Shown one piece after another: positions 23,920 to 36,500 of a stretch of DNA of 64,000 nucleotides. Below the pieces are notes generated by a model. It made no database searches. It was given only the letters and a program-made list of their open reading frames with translations, and was not told the DNA's origin. The stretch comes from Datisca glomerata (Eukaryota; Streptophyta; Magnoliopsida; Cucurbitales; Datiscaceae). The stretch is taken from contig QANY01008203.1 of assembly GCA_003255025.1 (NCBI GenBank), forward strand, positions 248,001 to 312,000, in the 5' to 3' direction. Within the stretch, counting starts at the first letter, position 1, and the number at the start of each line of letters is the position of its first letter. A program made the translations under genes and the position numbers.

Positions 23920-24950
23920 TTATTTATTAATTTTAAAAATTTGTAAATATACCCCTATATTTCAAATTTCTAAAAATTAACTCCAAAATAATCACAATGG
24001 CCGAATTTTGTACATATCCTCTTAGAATTTTTGTTGTATCGAAATTCATGAATCTAATTGATTTTTCTAATTAATATCTATCAATTAACTATTTAATTTT
24101 TTATTTACTAATTATCTAATAATTAGAAAATAATAAATTAATTAATTTCAATACAATTAGTCACACTTAACTAATTAAGTGACAACACTCATCATATGAG
24201 TGTAGGAAATACACATTGGTACTAAAATATAATTTGGTTCAACTAATATTGTTTCTTCTATTCCTATTCCCATGAGCTATTCTTGAGACCGAATGGACCC
24301 ACATGAACAAAGTTATAAGATTCAAATACCCAGCAAAGTTTTCTTTATAAATTCTCGACATATTTAATCCCGATATCGTACGACTCCACTATAAGTTCGA
24401 TGTCAAATCAACTCTCGATTTATGCATGTTACATTTTCTGTTGGTGCAAATAAACTCTTTTATTTCACAGTCCACAGAATATTTTAACACATTACCTATC
24501 ATGAATATCAGTAACAAGAGCGAGGATGTAAAATTATTATTTTACCCTTCTTGTTGTTATTTCCTTAACGCCTTTATTGACTGTGAATAAGAAAGACATA
24601 ATAGTGAATTATCTCGTACAATTCACAAGTCTTAATCAATGTCTTAATTCATTGAATACTCGGCCAAGTTTATTTATTCATACACCTATCAATAAAACAT
24701 AATGTGATATTGTTGTTTTCACAATCCAACCACGAATTTCCATATCTATGAATCACGTAACTCCAACATAGTTGAATCACGATTCTAACAGCCGAGATAT
24801 TATCCATCAATTCGAACTCACCCATTTGACATATCAAAGATCGCAAGTAACTAAGTCAAGATACAAATTCACCTCAGGATTAAAGTAATTATAAAAATAC
24901 CCTTAAAGAGTAACAATTAGATTTATAGATAGGTAAACGGTTTTTGTTCT
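23480..24950 (-). repeat. copia-type LTR on the minus strand, part 1
   Basis: On the minus strand this resembles the U5 and R parts of a long copia LTR. It includes a GTGGTTATTGGTGTGAAGA-like stretch, GGTTCTTGAAGATC occurring twice (about 23,570-23,615), and a terminus near AATCTCTGATACAACGCAAA (about 23,480-23,500). A TA microsatellite interrupts it at 23888-23914. The sequence right of CACTA 1 (from 29,245) has the same character and appears to continue it. Recognition is from overall resemblance and no second LTR is present. Confidence 0.4.
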
Positions 24951-25744
24951 TACTACTACAAAACTGAGCTTTAACGACCACCATAAGTTTTTTTATGTTA
25001 GGTTTGTTAAACCTGTCAAAGAAAATAGAGTTGAGTGGGATAATTTAGATAAGATGACAGTTAAAAAATTAGTTGTCATTAATGTATTATCTACTATGAC
25101 AGGTAAAATAATCAAGATCATAGTTGTATATACCCATTTATGTTAATTATAAAAATGCCACCTATATAGTTATAATATTTCTCATATTCATTCTAAAAAA
25201 TCAGAATCCCTCATGAGCTCTCTCGAACTCCTCTCTCTGGAACTAACTCGAGGCAGCCTTCTCTCTCTAACTCTCAACCTGCTCTCTTTCTTTCTCTTCC
25301 TCTCGAGCTTTCCTCTACATTGGTCTCTCTAGCTCGTCTCTACGCTGCTCTCTCTCTCTCTCTCTCGACACCTCTCTCTCTCTGCTACTCACTTATCTCT
25401 AATCTGTTCTTTCATTTGAATCTCAGCCTCCGATGACGGTTCTCCCTCTCTGGTGGTGAGTTTATAGTTATGGTTTTGATTTTTTATGGTTTTACACTTA
25501 ATAATATCTGTTTGGCTGATTTTGTGATAAAATCATGTTTAAGCGATGAAAAATAAAATTAAAAGATATTTGAAGGTTTTAAATATTAATTTGTTTTGTA
25601 TAATAAAATACCACAGCCAGATGTTTGTACATTGAGTGTGTAAGTCTTTTTTTGACTAATTTGTCTGGTAAGCCAATCTTGTATGCAAGGATTATACATC
25701 TTTTGGACAACATGAGGTTGAGTTGATGAAATGGTTTTTCTTGT

Positions 25745-27484
25745 AGGCAGGAAATTCGAACCTCAACAAGCTCCATGACTTCAGTTCCAAAGCCATTTAA
25801 GTTTCTTCGGCCTCATTATAAAACCCTATAAGTATTTTATGAGATAATGGCAGAATCAGACTTATAGGAAAAATTAGTTTGTTATCATTGTTCTTTGTAA
25901 TGTTCAACATTGTTCTCTTTCTTACTTGACTCGTTCTTCAATGAAGAAGTACCTAGCAGATATACTCTCAGTTTTGGCACCTACACAATGTCTGCAAATG
26001 GAGAACGAGTATGCTGAGCTTATAGAAATTTAAGCTTAATATTTTCTTTTTTGTTACCGACCAAACTAATATTATATTCTTTGTGATTAGAATTGGCTGA
26101 ATGTGTCTGTGCTAACTTTTCCATTCATATTACGTCTCCTCTGCACCATTTTGTTAGAGAATGTGAATGAAATTGTGATTAGAAATAGGAGGATTTTCTA
26201 TGTGTTGTCTGAGGATGTGGTTTCTCTGTGGGATAAGATTCATTTTTTTTTGTTTCTCTTTGGGTGTCCTCTTCTAAGTGGTTTAAGAAAATTCCTTTGT
26301 TTTTTATTAACACTGACTGGAAAGCCATTTGTACTGAGATACTTATTTTTTGGTGTTTCGCTGAATAGCTTATCCGCCGACTTTTAGTAAATTGTTATTT
26401 TTTTACGGTTTAAAGCAATTCTTTTTTCTTATAGAAAAAATTGTGATTTGCATGTGTCTTTATGCATGACAGTGGACACTTGGTGATTATAATGTGGAAC
26501 TTCTGTTCAATTTCTTCTTTTGTATGTTTAACAGATTTTCTTCCGCCTCTATATTTTAATTAGCTATTATTTGTTATTTGTAACCTGTGAACTATTTTAG
26601 GAAAGTTTGAAGTACAGACTGTTGGGTTCAGAAGATGATATTGGTTCATGGGGCCATGAGTATGTCAAGTAATTCATTGGGTGTTATCGTGTAAGATGAT
26701 TTTGTTCTGATTGGTCGTTAATCGAGAAAGTGAAATTTTGAAAGTTTTCATCTCACTGGTTTTTATTTGTAGGAATTTAGCTGCTGAAATTGCTCAAGAG
26801 AATTCCCAATGACAGATGAGATCTCTTTAAAATTCTTGTGAAAGTTTCAATGAGAACACACGCAAATATCTTTTTTGTTCTTCATTATGGAGAATGAAAA
26901 GATTTTATGTACACTTTGAAAGTCAAAATGGTCTCTCTTTAACTTGTTTACAACTTAAAGATTTTGCATTGTATTTGGAAGGATGGAGTCTAGTGTTTAA
27001 TGACTCACACACACGCGCGTGAACATATTCTTAATCATAAACATGGTGATGTGTTTTATGATGTATTGTCTATAAGAATGTGTTATAATTTCTCTAGCAG
27101 TGTACCTAATGTTGTATGGAGTTTGTTGAAATGTATAATTTTATTCACCCAAACTAGAATCCCCTCTTCTTTGGTTTTTTTATTTTTCTTTCTTAGATTT
27201 CTTATTAGGAAAATTAATATTTACTTACACTCATTCTTTATATTTAACTTTGTAGAGTGAAGAAGCTCCCGTTGATGATCTGATGGATCTTGTGCAACAA
27301 ATCGTTGCTTTTCACATGAAGGTTTGACTTTAGCACGATCATACATAAAGAGTGCAAACTATTTTAACTATCTTCTTTGATTGGAGTCAAAATAGTTAAC
27401 TGCATATTTGTCGATTTATCTGATATATGTTATTATACTGCAGCATAATGCTGAACCAAAAGTTGTTTATCTTTTAATGGCGGT
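25745..27484 (+). pseudogene. RPN1: RPN1 (26S proteasome subunit) gene fragment inside CACTA 1
   Basis: RPN1 (PSMD2) is a scaffold subunit of the proteasome lid/base that binds ubiquitin-like receptors. Six pieces of its N-terminal region appear in order on the plus strand: 25,745-25,868 ([18 protein letters not shown]), 25,945-26,010 (KKYLADILSVLA, then MSANGER after a frameshift), 26,601-26,669 (ESLKYRLLGSEDDIGSWGHE), 26,773-26,812 (NLAAEIAQE), 27,256-27,321 (DDLMDLVQQIVAFHMK) and 27,444-27,484 (HNAEP). Most pieces start after AG, and 27,321 ends at a GT, so intron positions survive and the capture was of genomic DNA rather than cDNA. In-frame stops, a frameshift and a damaged donor at 26,669 make it non-functional. 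The middle and C-terminal parts of RPN1 are absent. Confidence 0.88.
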
Positions 27485-28583
27485 AAGGTACACGTACAAG
27501 CTGTTGATCTTTTCATCGATAAAGTATATGGTTGACATGATATACTTTATCGCCCTTTTTTCTTTTGTTATTTTTTTGGATGATGGATTTGGACTTTGTT
27601 GGGTGCTCTAATGCTCATTCTTTTTGTGTTATGCTGGTACTCTATAATTTAAACTTTATTTTTCTGACTTGTAGTTTCATCTAGATTTTGATGTGAAATT
27701 TTATGCCTTTGAATCTCCCTTTTGGTATGTATGTTTGAATCTCCACGTGACTATGCCATATTCTCACTTGTATTTATTTGCTTGTGCATGTATCATGTCT
27801 CTTATCGCATGTTCATGTATATAAGGTCGTGCCCCAAGTTATATTTGCATGTGAGTATTGAGTGTAAATGGAAAAATCTTTTAGAAAACAAACAGTCGTA
27901 TCATGTCTCACTATCCACATAACAGTTGCCTCATCATTGATAGGAAAATCTTTTAAAAAAGAAACAATCCAAACTTGTATATTTACACTGGCAACTTCAC
28001 AAAAAATCATGTCTTGAAGTTAGTCTTATGCGTAATAGGTCTGGACCGACTTCATATTGATAGGGTCCATTGTCTTTCATTCATCAAGTGTAGCTAAATG
28101 ATAATATCTTCATTTGTATGCTTCGTGAACAACAAAAAGATCATTCCCACTGAGGTGAAAACTTGGATGGTGTTGATATGCTTCTTCTCACATGGTTTGT
28201 AGCCTATAAAACATTTCCCTTAGCAAATATTCTTGCCTTGACTACTCTCGAGTAGGTGTGTAGTAACAAAAAGAGGTAACTTAACTTTATACTTGCATAA
28301 CCTAGTGATGACAATCATATCCCAATCTCTATGGTATATGAAGTAGTATTACAACCAACACCTATTTTGCCAGCTGGGTTTTTGGTTTATGAATTATTCA
28401 TTGCCTGTGGTGTTAGACAAATTACATTTAGGGTGTTTTGTATCCAACAATATAGTAATTTGGAACTGCCGGCTACTATTATCTGGATTCTGGTTTTTCT
28501 TTTTATTTAATATTTTGTTTTTCATGTCTTTTCTTGTCAATGACATCCATGAATGTTTACAAGTGGAAGTTTACTTTATTTCA

Positions 28584-28660
28584 AATACATGGATACAATA
28601 ACTGGTATAAGTGATATGGATTGTGTTCGTTGGCCAAATTCTCGTTGGCATTCTGTCAAG
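28584..28660 (+). pseudogene. auxin response factor (ARF) exon fragment inside CACTA 1
   Basis: The plus strand reads [19 protein letters not shown] then RWHSVK, followed directly by a GT donor-like GTAATTG. This matches the conserved block of the plant ARF family (auxin-response transcription factors) that follows the B3 DNA-binding domain, closest in my memory to ARF6/ARF8. Only this one exon piece is present. It lies downstream of the RPN1 fragments, so the element holds pieces of two unrelated genes. Confidence 0.8.
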
Positions 28661-29244
28661 GTAATTGAGCTAATTTTGTAGAGTATACTATTATTACAAG
28701 ACATGTCCACTAGTTTCCACACTTTTGGATTAAAAAATTCAGATCTTGAAGTCATTGCGATAAATACGATGATAACTGTACAATGTATAAGAAACTCAAA
28801 TTTTGAAAAGAGATATAATAAGAAACCCAAATTTTGTTGGCTTTTTAAGATTTATGTTTCTTGTCGTGCAAAAGTCATGTTGATTGTATGTTTAGTTGAT
28901 TATTTACTTTATTCTAGAAAATTGGGGAGAGACTATAGAAAAATATCATGGAAAGGCATTTCATTGTCTTTTCATGACATTTTTTTCAAAGCAACTGGCT
29001 CTTTGTTGACGAGTATTCCCCACCATTAATGGTCTTTTTACGACACCTTCAATGATTGGTATTCCCGGTCATCTAATATTACTTTAGATGACGGGGATTC
29101 TCCGTCATTAAAGGCAAAAACTGAAATTTTTTAATGACCGAGAAGGCAAAGATTACTCCTCGATAGATTACAATCGGTCGACCGTCATTATAGGATTTTA
29201 ATGATAGTTTTTCACCATCATCTAAGGCTAAAATTGTAGTAGTG

Positions 29245-29500
29245 TATAAACTAATTTGTTACAAGTCTATCAACATGTTCCATAACACGTCTAGATTAAC
29301 CGTTTGAGTCTTCACTCTCATGCCCAAAACTGGCGTCCATTGGTACAACCTAACAGTCGTTATCAGATTTGATTATTCAATCGATCCTAATACTACGAAT
29401 AACATTCTAAATGAAGAGCTTGTCTGGAAGACTTCTCTGTCTTTACTCTTCTTACGTTGATAATAGTTCTATGACTTGAGTAAATTATAAACACAGTTTA
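29245..29500 (-). repeat. copia-type LTR on the minus strand, part 2 (right of CACTA 1)
   Basis: Appears to be the continuation of the LTR at 23,480-24,950 before CACTA 1 inserted. On the minus strand it has GTACCAATGGACGCCAG and AGAGTGAAGACTCAAACGG, of a kind I associate with copia LTR U3 regions. The outer boundary is not clear. Confidence 0.35.
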
Positions 29501-29752
29501 ATAAAAGAAAACTTTTATTTATTCATTAAATTCAGTACTATAAAATTTTTGAAAAATAACTAAATACTCATAAATAGTTATTATACCTTACTTTATGGAC
29601 ATAATTCAAACAATATGTGGATATGGATAGATTACCTGCAATATATAAGAAGGCACAATCAAGTGAGTTTTTTTTACCATTTCTTTTCTAGTTATTTTTT
29701 AATTAATTATAACTTTATCCATTACTTATACATACATATATATATATATATA

Positions 29753-30239
29753 NNNNNNNNNNNNNNNNNNNNNNNNNNNNNNNNNNNNNNNNNNNNNNNN
29801 NNNNNNNNNNNNNNNNNNNNNNNNNNNNNNNNNNNNNNNNNNNNNNNNNNNNNNNNNNNNNNNNNNNNNNNNNNNNNNNNNNNNNNNNNNNNNNNNNNNN
29901 NNNNNNNNNNNNNNNNNNNNNNNNNNNNNNNNNNNNNNNNNNNNNNNNNNNNNNNNNNNNNNNNNNNNNNNNNNNNNNNNNNNNNNNNNNNNNNNNNNNN
30001 NNNNNNNNNNNNNNNNNNNNNNNNNNNNNNNNNNNNNNNNNNNNNNNNNNNNNNNNNNNNNNNNNNNNNNNNNNNNNNNNNNNNNNNNNNNNNNNNNNNN
30101 NNNNNNNNNNNNNNNNNNNNNNNNNNNNNNNNNNNNNNNNNNNNNNNNNNNNNNNNNNNNNNNNNNNNNNNNNNNNNNNNNNNNNNNNNNNNNNNNNNNN
30201 NNNNNNNNNNNNNNNNNNNNNNNNNNNNNNNNNNNNNNN
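29753..30239. other. assembly gap (487 N)
   Basis: Undetermined bases flanked on both sides by TA microsatellite, so the gap probably reflects an AT repeat. An open frame running through it has no meaning. Confidence 0.99.
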
Positions 30240-30240
30240 A

Positions 30241-30960
30241 TATTATATATATATATATAAACAAAAATTGTCTAGGGCTCACTCAGTGACAAGTTTTTAA
30301 ATAAGGTTCTTGTTGATAAAAATCAATAAATGTACCAGACATCCTAACTAAGTTCAGACTCTTAACACACTTCATCAAATATTTGTTTTATCAATACATA
30401 AGGAAACTATACAAAGAAATCATTCATCTTCTTTCAGTAATTAATAACTCATGTTATGTAAATAACTTATTCTATGTATGTAGAAAACTTTCACTATGAG
30501 TCTATTTACATATCTCCTTAAATGCTTCTTATTTGACATTGTAACTCTTCAAGATATGCTGGCCTCTTCATTTCAGCATTATAATTATTTAATATATGCA
30601 ACCTTTTGATTTAATAGCACCATTTTAACGTCTATCTTTCCGTATAATTAAATAAGTTATATATATATATATACACACGTGCCCACACGTTCATACACGT
30701 TAACAACGATCTATAGCTCATTCAAAGACACATCTTTAAATAAGTCTGCTAATAATATGATATCCAAACACATAGCTAAGTTGTCATTCTTTAGCACCCT
30801 CATCATTAAGATTTTTTAATTTCATTAATACATAAAGAGTAAAGCAAATAAAAAATATACATTTTTCTTCATAAATTAATAATTCATATTATTTAAATGA
30901 CGAATTCATTTTCTCTTCGTTCATGTTAAAAAAATATTTTTAGAAAAATACGTGTTAGGA
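30241..30960. repeat. tandem segmental duplication, period about 420 bp
   Basis: Copy 1 (from 30,241) and copy 2 (from about 30,658) each begin with a TA microsatellite. They share CTCATTCA-AGACA/CTCACTCAGTGACA, TTTAAATAAG, TCATTAATACATAA/TATCAATACATAAGG and TTAATAA-TCAT-TTAT blocks in order. The pair is diverged. Part of a copy may lie in the gap. Confidence 0.6.
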
Positions 30961-30984
30961 CTCATGCTCTTTTTTTATAAAGAT

Positions 30985-31597
30985 TTCATGCATTTCAGAA
31001 AAATACGTGTTAGATCAAGATAATAACAAGAAAATACTCATCTATCAGCAAAGATAAAACAAATCCCAAAAGTTAAAAAAAACTATTAACAACTAAAATA
31101 CATAAATTAACCACACCAATAAGAAAACTATTGAACGAAAAAGAGGATAATATAGAGCTTCATCTTAGCTCGTTCTAAGTACTTTTGTCACCTAAAAAGG
31201 TTTATCTGACTGAAATCGGTTGAAATTCACTCTGTCAAATAATCCAATTAAAAATCCGGTACAATTGACCACCAAACTTATAGATATAGGCTATATCTAT
31301 CGAAGCCAATCATAGAATGAATGTTACCGAAGGAAAACACCATAGATCTAATTCTATGAAGGAAAATCACCATAAATCTAGATCTAGGTGGAAGAAAAAT
31401 CACCATAGATCCATAGATATAGATCTATGGTGGAGGACAAACCGCCATATAGATCTAGATCTAAGTAGAGGAAAAATATTTATCATGAAAATGGAAGAAA
31501 ATAGAATTAGAATGACAAAAAAAGAATTTCATCGATGAAAAATGAAAGTGATGAACGAATAAATCAGAGAATTTTTTCGAAAGAGGTGACTCATCCT
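30985..31597. repeat. direct repeat, copy 1 (with ATCTAGATCTA-type short repeats)
   Basis: Resembles 32,907-33,580 over its length: TTCTAAGTAC, CTGACTGAAATCGGTTGAAA, TACAATTGACC, then a cluster of short units CCATAGATCTAGATCTAGG-TGGAGGAAAAA. The cluster gives a basic open frame (31317-31538) that is a repeat by-product. Identity of the unit is unknown. Confidence 0.75.
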
Positions 31598-32906
31598 CTT
31601 AACTACATATGTTTTACTGCACAAAATGATGGATTCAAACTTGTTTTTTTGCTTTAATTTTGATTTGAATATTTGAAAATGTATCAACCTATTGGTATCA
31701 CTGTAACTCGAAGCGGTACTTGTAAACTGTGTGATGTGTTAGAAAAATTCAAAAAAATTAGGTAATAATTTTTTCTAACCACTTTGATGGTTTGAGGCTA
31801 GACATCATCACTTAATACTTAGACCTAGTGTACTTTTGCTCGATATTTTGTTGGCTAGATGACATTTTTCAGTTTCTAATATTAAATACGAATAATATAT
31901 AGTGACAACTCGATTCATATCTTACTTAAAAAAATAATAAATACTTCTCTAATTGTCCAAAACAGTCTTATTTGATCGATTAGAGAGCAAGATGTTCAAC
32001 ATTATACGATTTGATGATACACATGGCGTCTGAATCTATGCATACTCTTTTTTATTCCGATGATGAGTAGTTTTTTTTTGTTTTGCTTTGATAATTAATA
32101 CTATTTCTAGTTTTGTATTGCAACGTCTTCTAACTATGTCTAATGTGGAAGATGGCTTATATTTCCATTAAAGTATTGCCCAGATAAACTGTCATTACTT
32201 TATGTCTGACTTTTAGTGCAAAATGCACTTCTCCTCTTCTCCATCAATTCTTCTTTTTACACTGATCATTTTCTGGTAATTGAAGAAGTTTTCCAACCCA
32301 AAGTCACTTCCACACCCACACTTACTTGTTATTCTCTTCTGTCTCTGCTCAGTTCAGAGAGAATTGTTCACAAGTTTCCAATAATCTCACACATCACCCT
32401 CTTCTTTAATTTTTTTTTTCGTTGTAAAAAAGAAATTATAATTTGTTCTGTTTTACAGTTTTAATGTGGGAAAAAGAGCCATGTGGGTTTGTATATTACA
32501 TTTATTAAATAAGGTCCAAAATTAAGTTCATATTGGACCGCATCCAAAAGGTTAGAGCTGGCAATGATAAAAATTGTAGTTAATTTTAATGTCCCCCACT
32601 GTCCTTTACTCCTTACCCCCTTAAAATCAATCTTGTTCCCATAACTTATTATTACGTGCAATTGTTTTACTCAATTTATTATGTGATTATATGTTTAACC
32701 ACGTCATAATACTATCAGGCCACAATCTTTATATCTTTTAGAGTTTACTTTGTACATTCATCAACTCTTATCACTCGACTTAATGAATAATGAGGGTAGA
32801 ATAGTGTCGAAGTTATCCAATATCGGTTGTAAAAATGATCGATGGTCATTTTATAAGTGTGAGGGAAATGCCCACCTCTCCAATCTAACTTTTGAATTTT
32901 TTTTCA
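31598..32906. other. spacer between the two direct repeats, no gene recognised
   Basis: No frame I recognise; short chance frames only. Confidence 0.5.
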
Positions 32907-33580
32907 CAAAGAGTTCATTCATTTCAAGAAAATAGTACAGATCTAGATCAAAATAATAATAATAAAATACATATCTACCAACAAAGATAAATCATCTATC
33001 AAAAGATCAGCATGAAAACTTAACAACCAAAATACATAAAAAGATAACAATAAAAAACTACTGAACAAACATGGAAGATAATATATAACTATTCATCTTG
33101 GCTCGTTCTAAGTACCTCCGCCACCCAAAAAGGCTTGCCTGACTGAAATCGGTTGAAATATGTTCTGTCAAATGATCCAATGAAAAATCTGACACAATTG
33201 ACCATCAAAACTTATAGATCTGGGCTAAATCTATCAAAAACAATTATAAAATGAATACTATAGAAGGAAAACACCATAGATCTAGATCTATGAAGGAAAA
33301 CCATCATAGATCTTGATCTAGGTGAGGAGGAAGAACCATCATAGATTTAGATTTACATGGAGGAAGAACCATCATAGATCTAGATCTAGGTGGAGGAAAA
33401 ATCATATAGATCTAGATGTAGGTGGATGAAAAGTTTTTATTATAAAAATAGAAGAAAACATAATTAGAATGACAGAAAAACCTTCACTGAAAATCTAGAG
33501 ATTTGAGATCTCATTTTCCGGTGAGAAACGATGAACGAATAAACTAGAGAAATTTTTTTTGAGAGATAACGAATCGCAAT
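32907..33580. repeat. direct repeat, copy 2
   Basis: Partner of 30,985-31,597. It has more ATAGATCTAGATCTAGGTGG units (about 33,275-33,425), so the short units have changed copy number between the two. The spacing of about 1.3 kb and the direct orientation could mean LTRs of a small element, but no terminal TG..CA, primer site or polypurine tract was found. Confidence 0.75.
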
Positions 33581-36500
33581 TAGACTAACTTTTGGAATTG
33601 AAAATATCAAACAACGCGCAATAAACAGGAATAAACGCACTATGCATTTAGAATCTCATTTTTTTCTTTTTTTTTATTTCCTTAGCTAAATAGCTATATG
33701 CTTATACTGTTTTAGCATATTTACCCATTTGTTGTAAAACAGTTCAAGACCGAGCACGTCTTTAAAAAAAATTTACATTTACAAATTACAAAGCATTTAA
33801 TTTTTCTAATTTAGCCTTTTTCCTTCATATATATATATATGGACCCCATTTTCTTGTCCTACCTATTGTAACAAATCATTCAAGATAGCCCTTCACAAGC
33901 TCGAAGGACCCACCTTAATAAATTTTTTGCACGTGAAAATACTAAAACCCCCTTTCATTTCTAATGGAAAAGAAAGTTCTTCCATGGAAGCTGCGTGGGT
34001 CACCATTATTACAAGAGGTGTCTGGCTTTCTTGGCAAGTTAAGTTCTTGATAAGTCAATATAATCCTTTTGTTGGAGTTGCTGTACCCCTTGATGCATTT
34101 CCCAAAATTCTATCACGGTCTCTTTCTTGAATTTTTCTCAAAAATACTCTTCTTTATATTCGTATAACATAGAATATAATTTTTAGACCGTCGTAATTAC
34201 AATACAGATGATCGTATCATAAATGTTATTTAATATAGTAATGGTGAGTCGCTTTTCCTTGTTTATGATCATAATTGAAATTAAGAACTTCTATGTTTTT
34301 TAGCTATAATAATCATTTTGTTGCAAAACATATTTTTTGGAGTTTGCCACACGATTAGAGTTATACACATCAAGTTTCAACACATTTATTTAGACACTTA
34401 CGTTTTGGGACCATGGATTAATGATGTTTTTGACAATTACAAGACGTGAAAGTGAGAGGATTATTAAGCTTGAGAACAAAAGCAATATAGTAGTTTTAAG
34501 ACAAAAATGCCCTTAACTTCTTTGGCAAATATATAGTGTGCTTACAAGTTAAAAGGGTAGAAAAGTCTTGTAGTGTGTCTGCCGCCTTCACCTTTTGCCT
34601 TGATTCTAAATGCTGATTAATGGTGGCAGGTTTGCATAATTAATGTTAAATGCTTCTTTAGTCAAGAAAATAGGGTTTTTTGAATTGCTAATATGGAATT
34701 TAAAATGAATTAATGCATTTATTTAAGTTAGCTTAAACCATTTCAACAATTATTTTGACTAAAGACAACATTTCATTAATACTAGTAAAACATCACGAGC
34801 CTCGACCCATAATTTTTTTAATTTAATTAAAAAAATTTACATGAAGGTATAGAATGATTTATACTATCATGAAAGAATAATTTGAGTAAAATAGAGTAAA
34901 ACGAGTTACTCTTAGAAAAAAGATTCGCTTAGTGTGTTTCATAATATTTTCTTTTATTAAGCATTAATATAGTGTTAAGATAGTCTTATAATCGATGCAA
35001 CTTAAAATAATTAGTTAAAAAAATTATTGAGTTAATTTGAAATTTATCATTTGCTTTTAATTTTTCATTTGATATTTTACATAATAAATAAATGAGGAAA
35101 AAATGTCTTTAAAGATGATAATTTCAATAACATTGTTGAAAAACTCTTCATGTGACTTTGTATATTTAATTTTGAGTTTAAGAATAATTTAAAAAATTTA
35201 AATATATTTGGAGGTAATATCTCCAAAAATATTTCTCTAAATTCGATGTTTTATATATTGTATAGATGAAATACTCTTCATATGACTTCATATGTTTAAT
35301 TTTGAGCTTAAGAGTAATGTAGAAAATTTTAAATATGTCCCGGAATAATATTATCTAAAAATATTTTTCAAAATTCTACACTTTTATATATTGTATGGAT
35401 AATTGATATGAATTTATATGACCATTTTATGTCAAAGGTATAAGTCTGCAGAGATATAGATAGTTTATAACTCAAACTCACATTTTCATAATGTGAATGT
35501 AAGGTAGTTAAACATGATGTCTACTCGTTTTATCAAATAATTTGAACAGCTGAAAAGCAAAAAGTTGATACTAAATCCTTTACACTATTGAATGCCGTAT
35601 TAAATAATTTGGAAAAACAATTCAAGATTCTACATGAGCCAATTGAATCAGTAGTGCTTTTCATTGCTCTTATAAACAAACTGTAATCAATTTCCTATTT
35701 TAGTTCTACAATATTTGTCCACTTTGAGGTTGGATTATCCTTGATCAATTTGGAACTTACACAATTCACTACGGACCACATTATTTGTAATTAAAAAAAT
35801 ATCATGTCACGAAAAAATATTGGGTTTGTCTTTGGATTCTTTTTATTGTTAAAATGATTATTCATTTGAAGCGAATCTAACATGAACCCTAGATTAAGAA
35901 TCAAATAAACAATTACAGGAGTCAGACAAAATCAATAACAACATAATGACATGAAGAGTAATGTATAAAAAAAGGGATATGGATTATCTGTTATTATCTA
36001 GCAACGATAGATGAACTGTCAAATTTAATATGTCAAGACCTAAAATGGACCGGCATATCTGACACTTTGCTTAAGCAATGAATCTCATTCCCAAAAAATA
36101 TACACACATTCAAATTGAACTAGCCTTGAATTCCCATATCAGGATAGCTAGTCCAGTGTTGTTTTAGTTTATTTTATTTGTTTGAAGAAAAAGAAATGTG
36201 ATTCATCTAAAATTTGAAAACAGAAAGTTATGATCTTCATATAAATTGTAAGATCAAACAACTTACAACTATACAATAATCTAACAATACTTAAAACTCA
36301 TCGACAAATATGAATAAAACTAATTGGAGTTTTGTAATAAACAACTACTCAATTCGTTCAAACAACAATAATGATTATTAAAAAAATAATCAAATTAAGA
36401 AATAAAAACGGATATCAACCTGACAGGAGGGTTCCGGCGTGATGAAGATGAAATCTAGCAAGGAAGGAGGCGGCTAGTTTATTTTTATTTTTTTTTCAGT

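Larger units (their letters stand above)
24951..29244. mobile_element. CACTA transposon 1 carrying host gene fragments
   Basis: Left end TACTACTACAAAACTGAGCT (first base C changed to T) and right end reverse complement CACTACTACAATTTTAGCCT mark the terminal inverted repeats. Flanking triplets are TCT and TAT, compatible with a decayed 3-bp duplication. The last 310 bp resemble the end of CACTA 2 (46,150-46,453), so the two are one family. Subterminal regions are rich in TGTCAT/ATGACA motifs, as expected of CACTA transposase sites. A CT-rich tract lies at about 25,205-25,450. No transposase is visible; the interior holds RPN1 and ARF gene fragments. Confidence 0.85.

Noticed and set aside
29615..30289. 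Long open frames on both strands across 29,615-30,289
   Set aside because: They run through the N gap and have no real codons in the middle.
31317..31538. Basic 73-residue frame rich in His, Arg and Ser
   Set aside because: It is a translation of the AGATCT-rich short repeats; the second repeat copy does not keep the frame.
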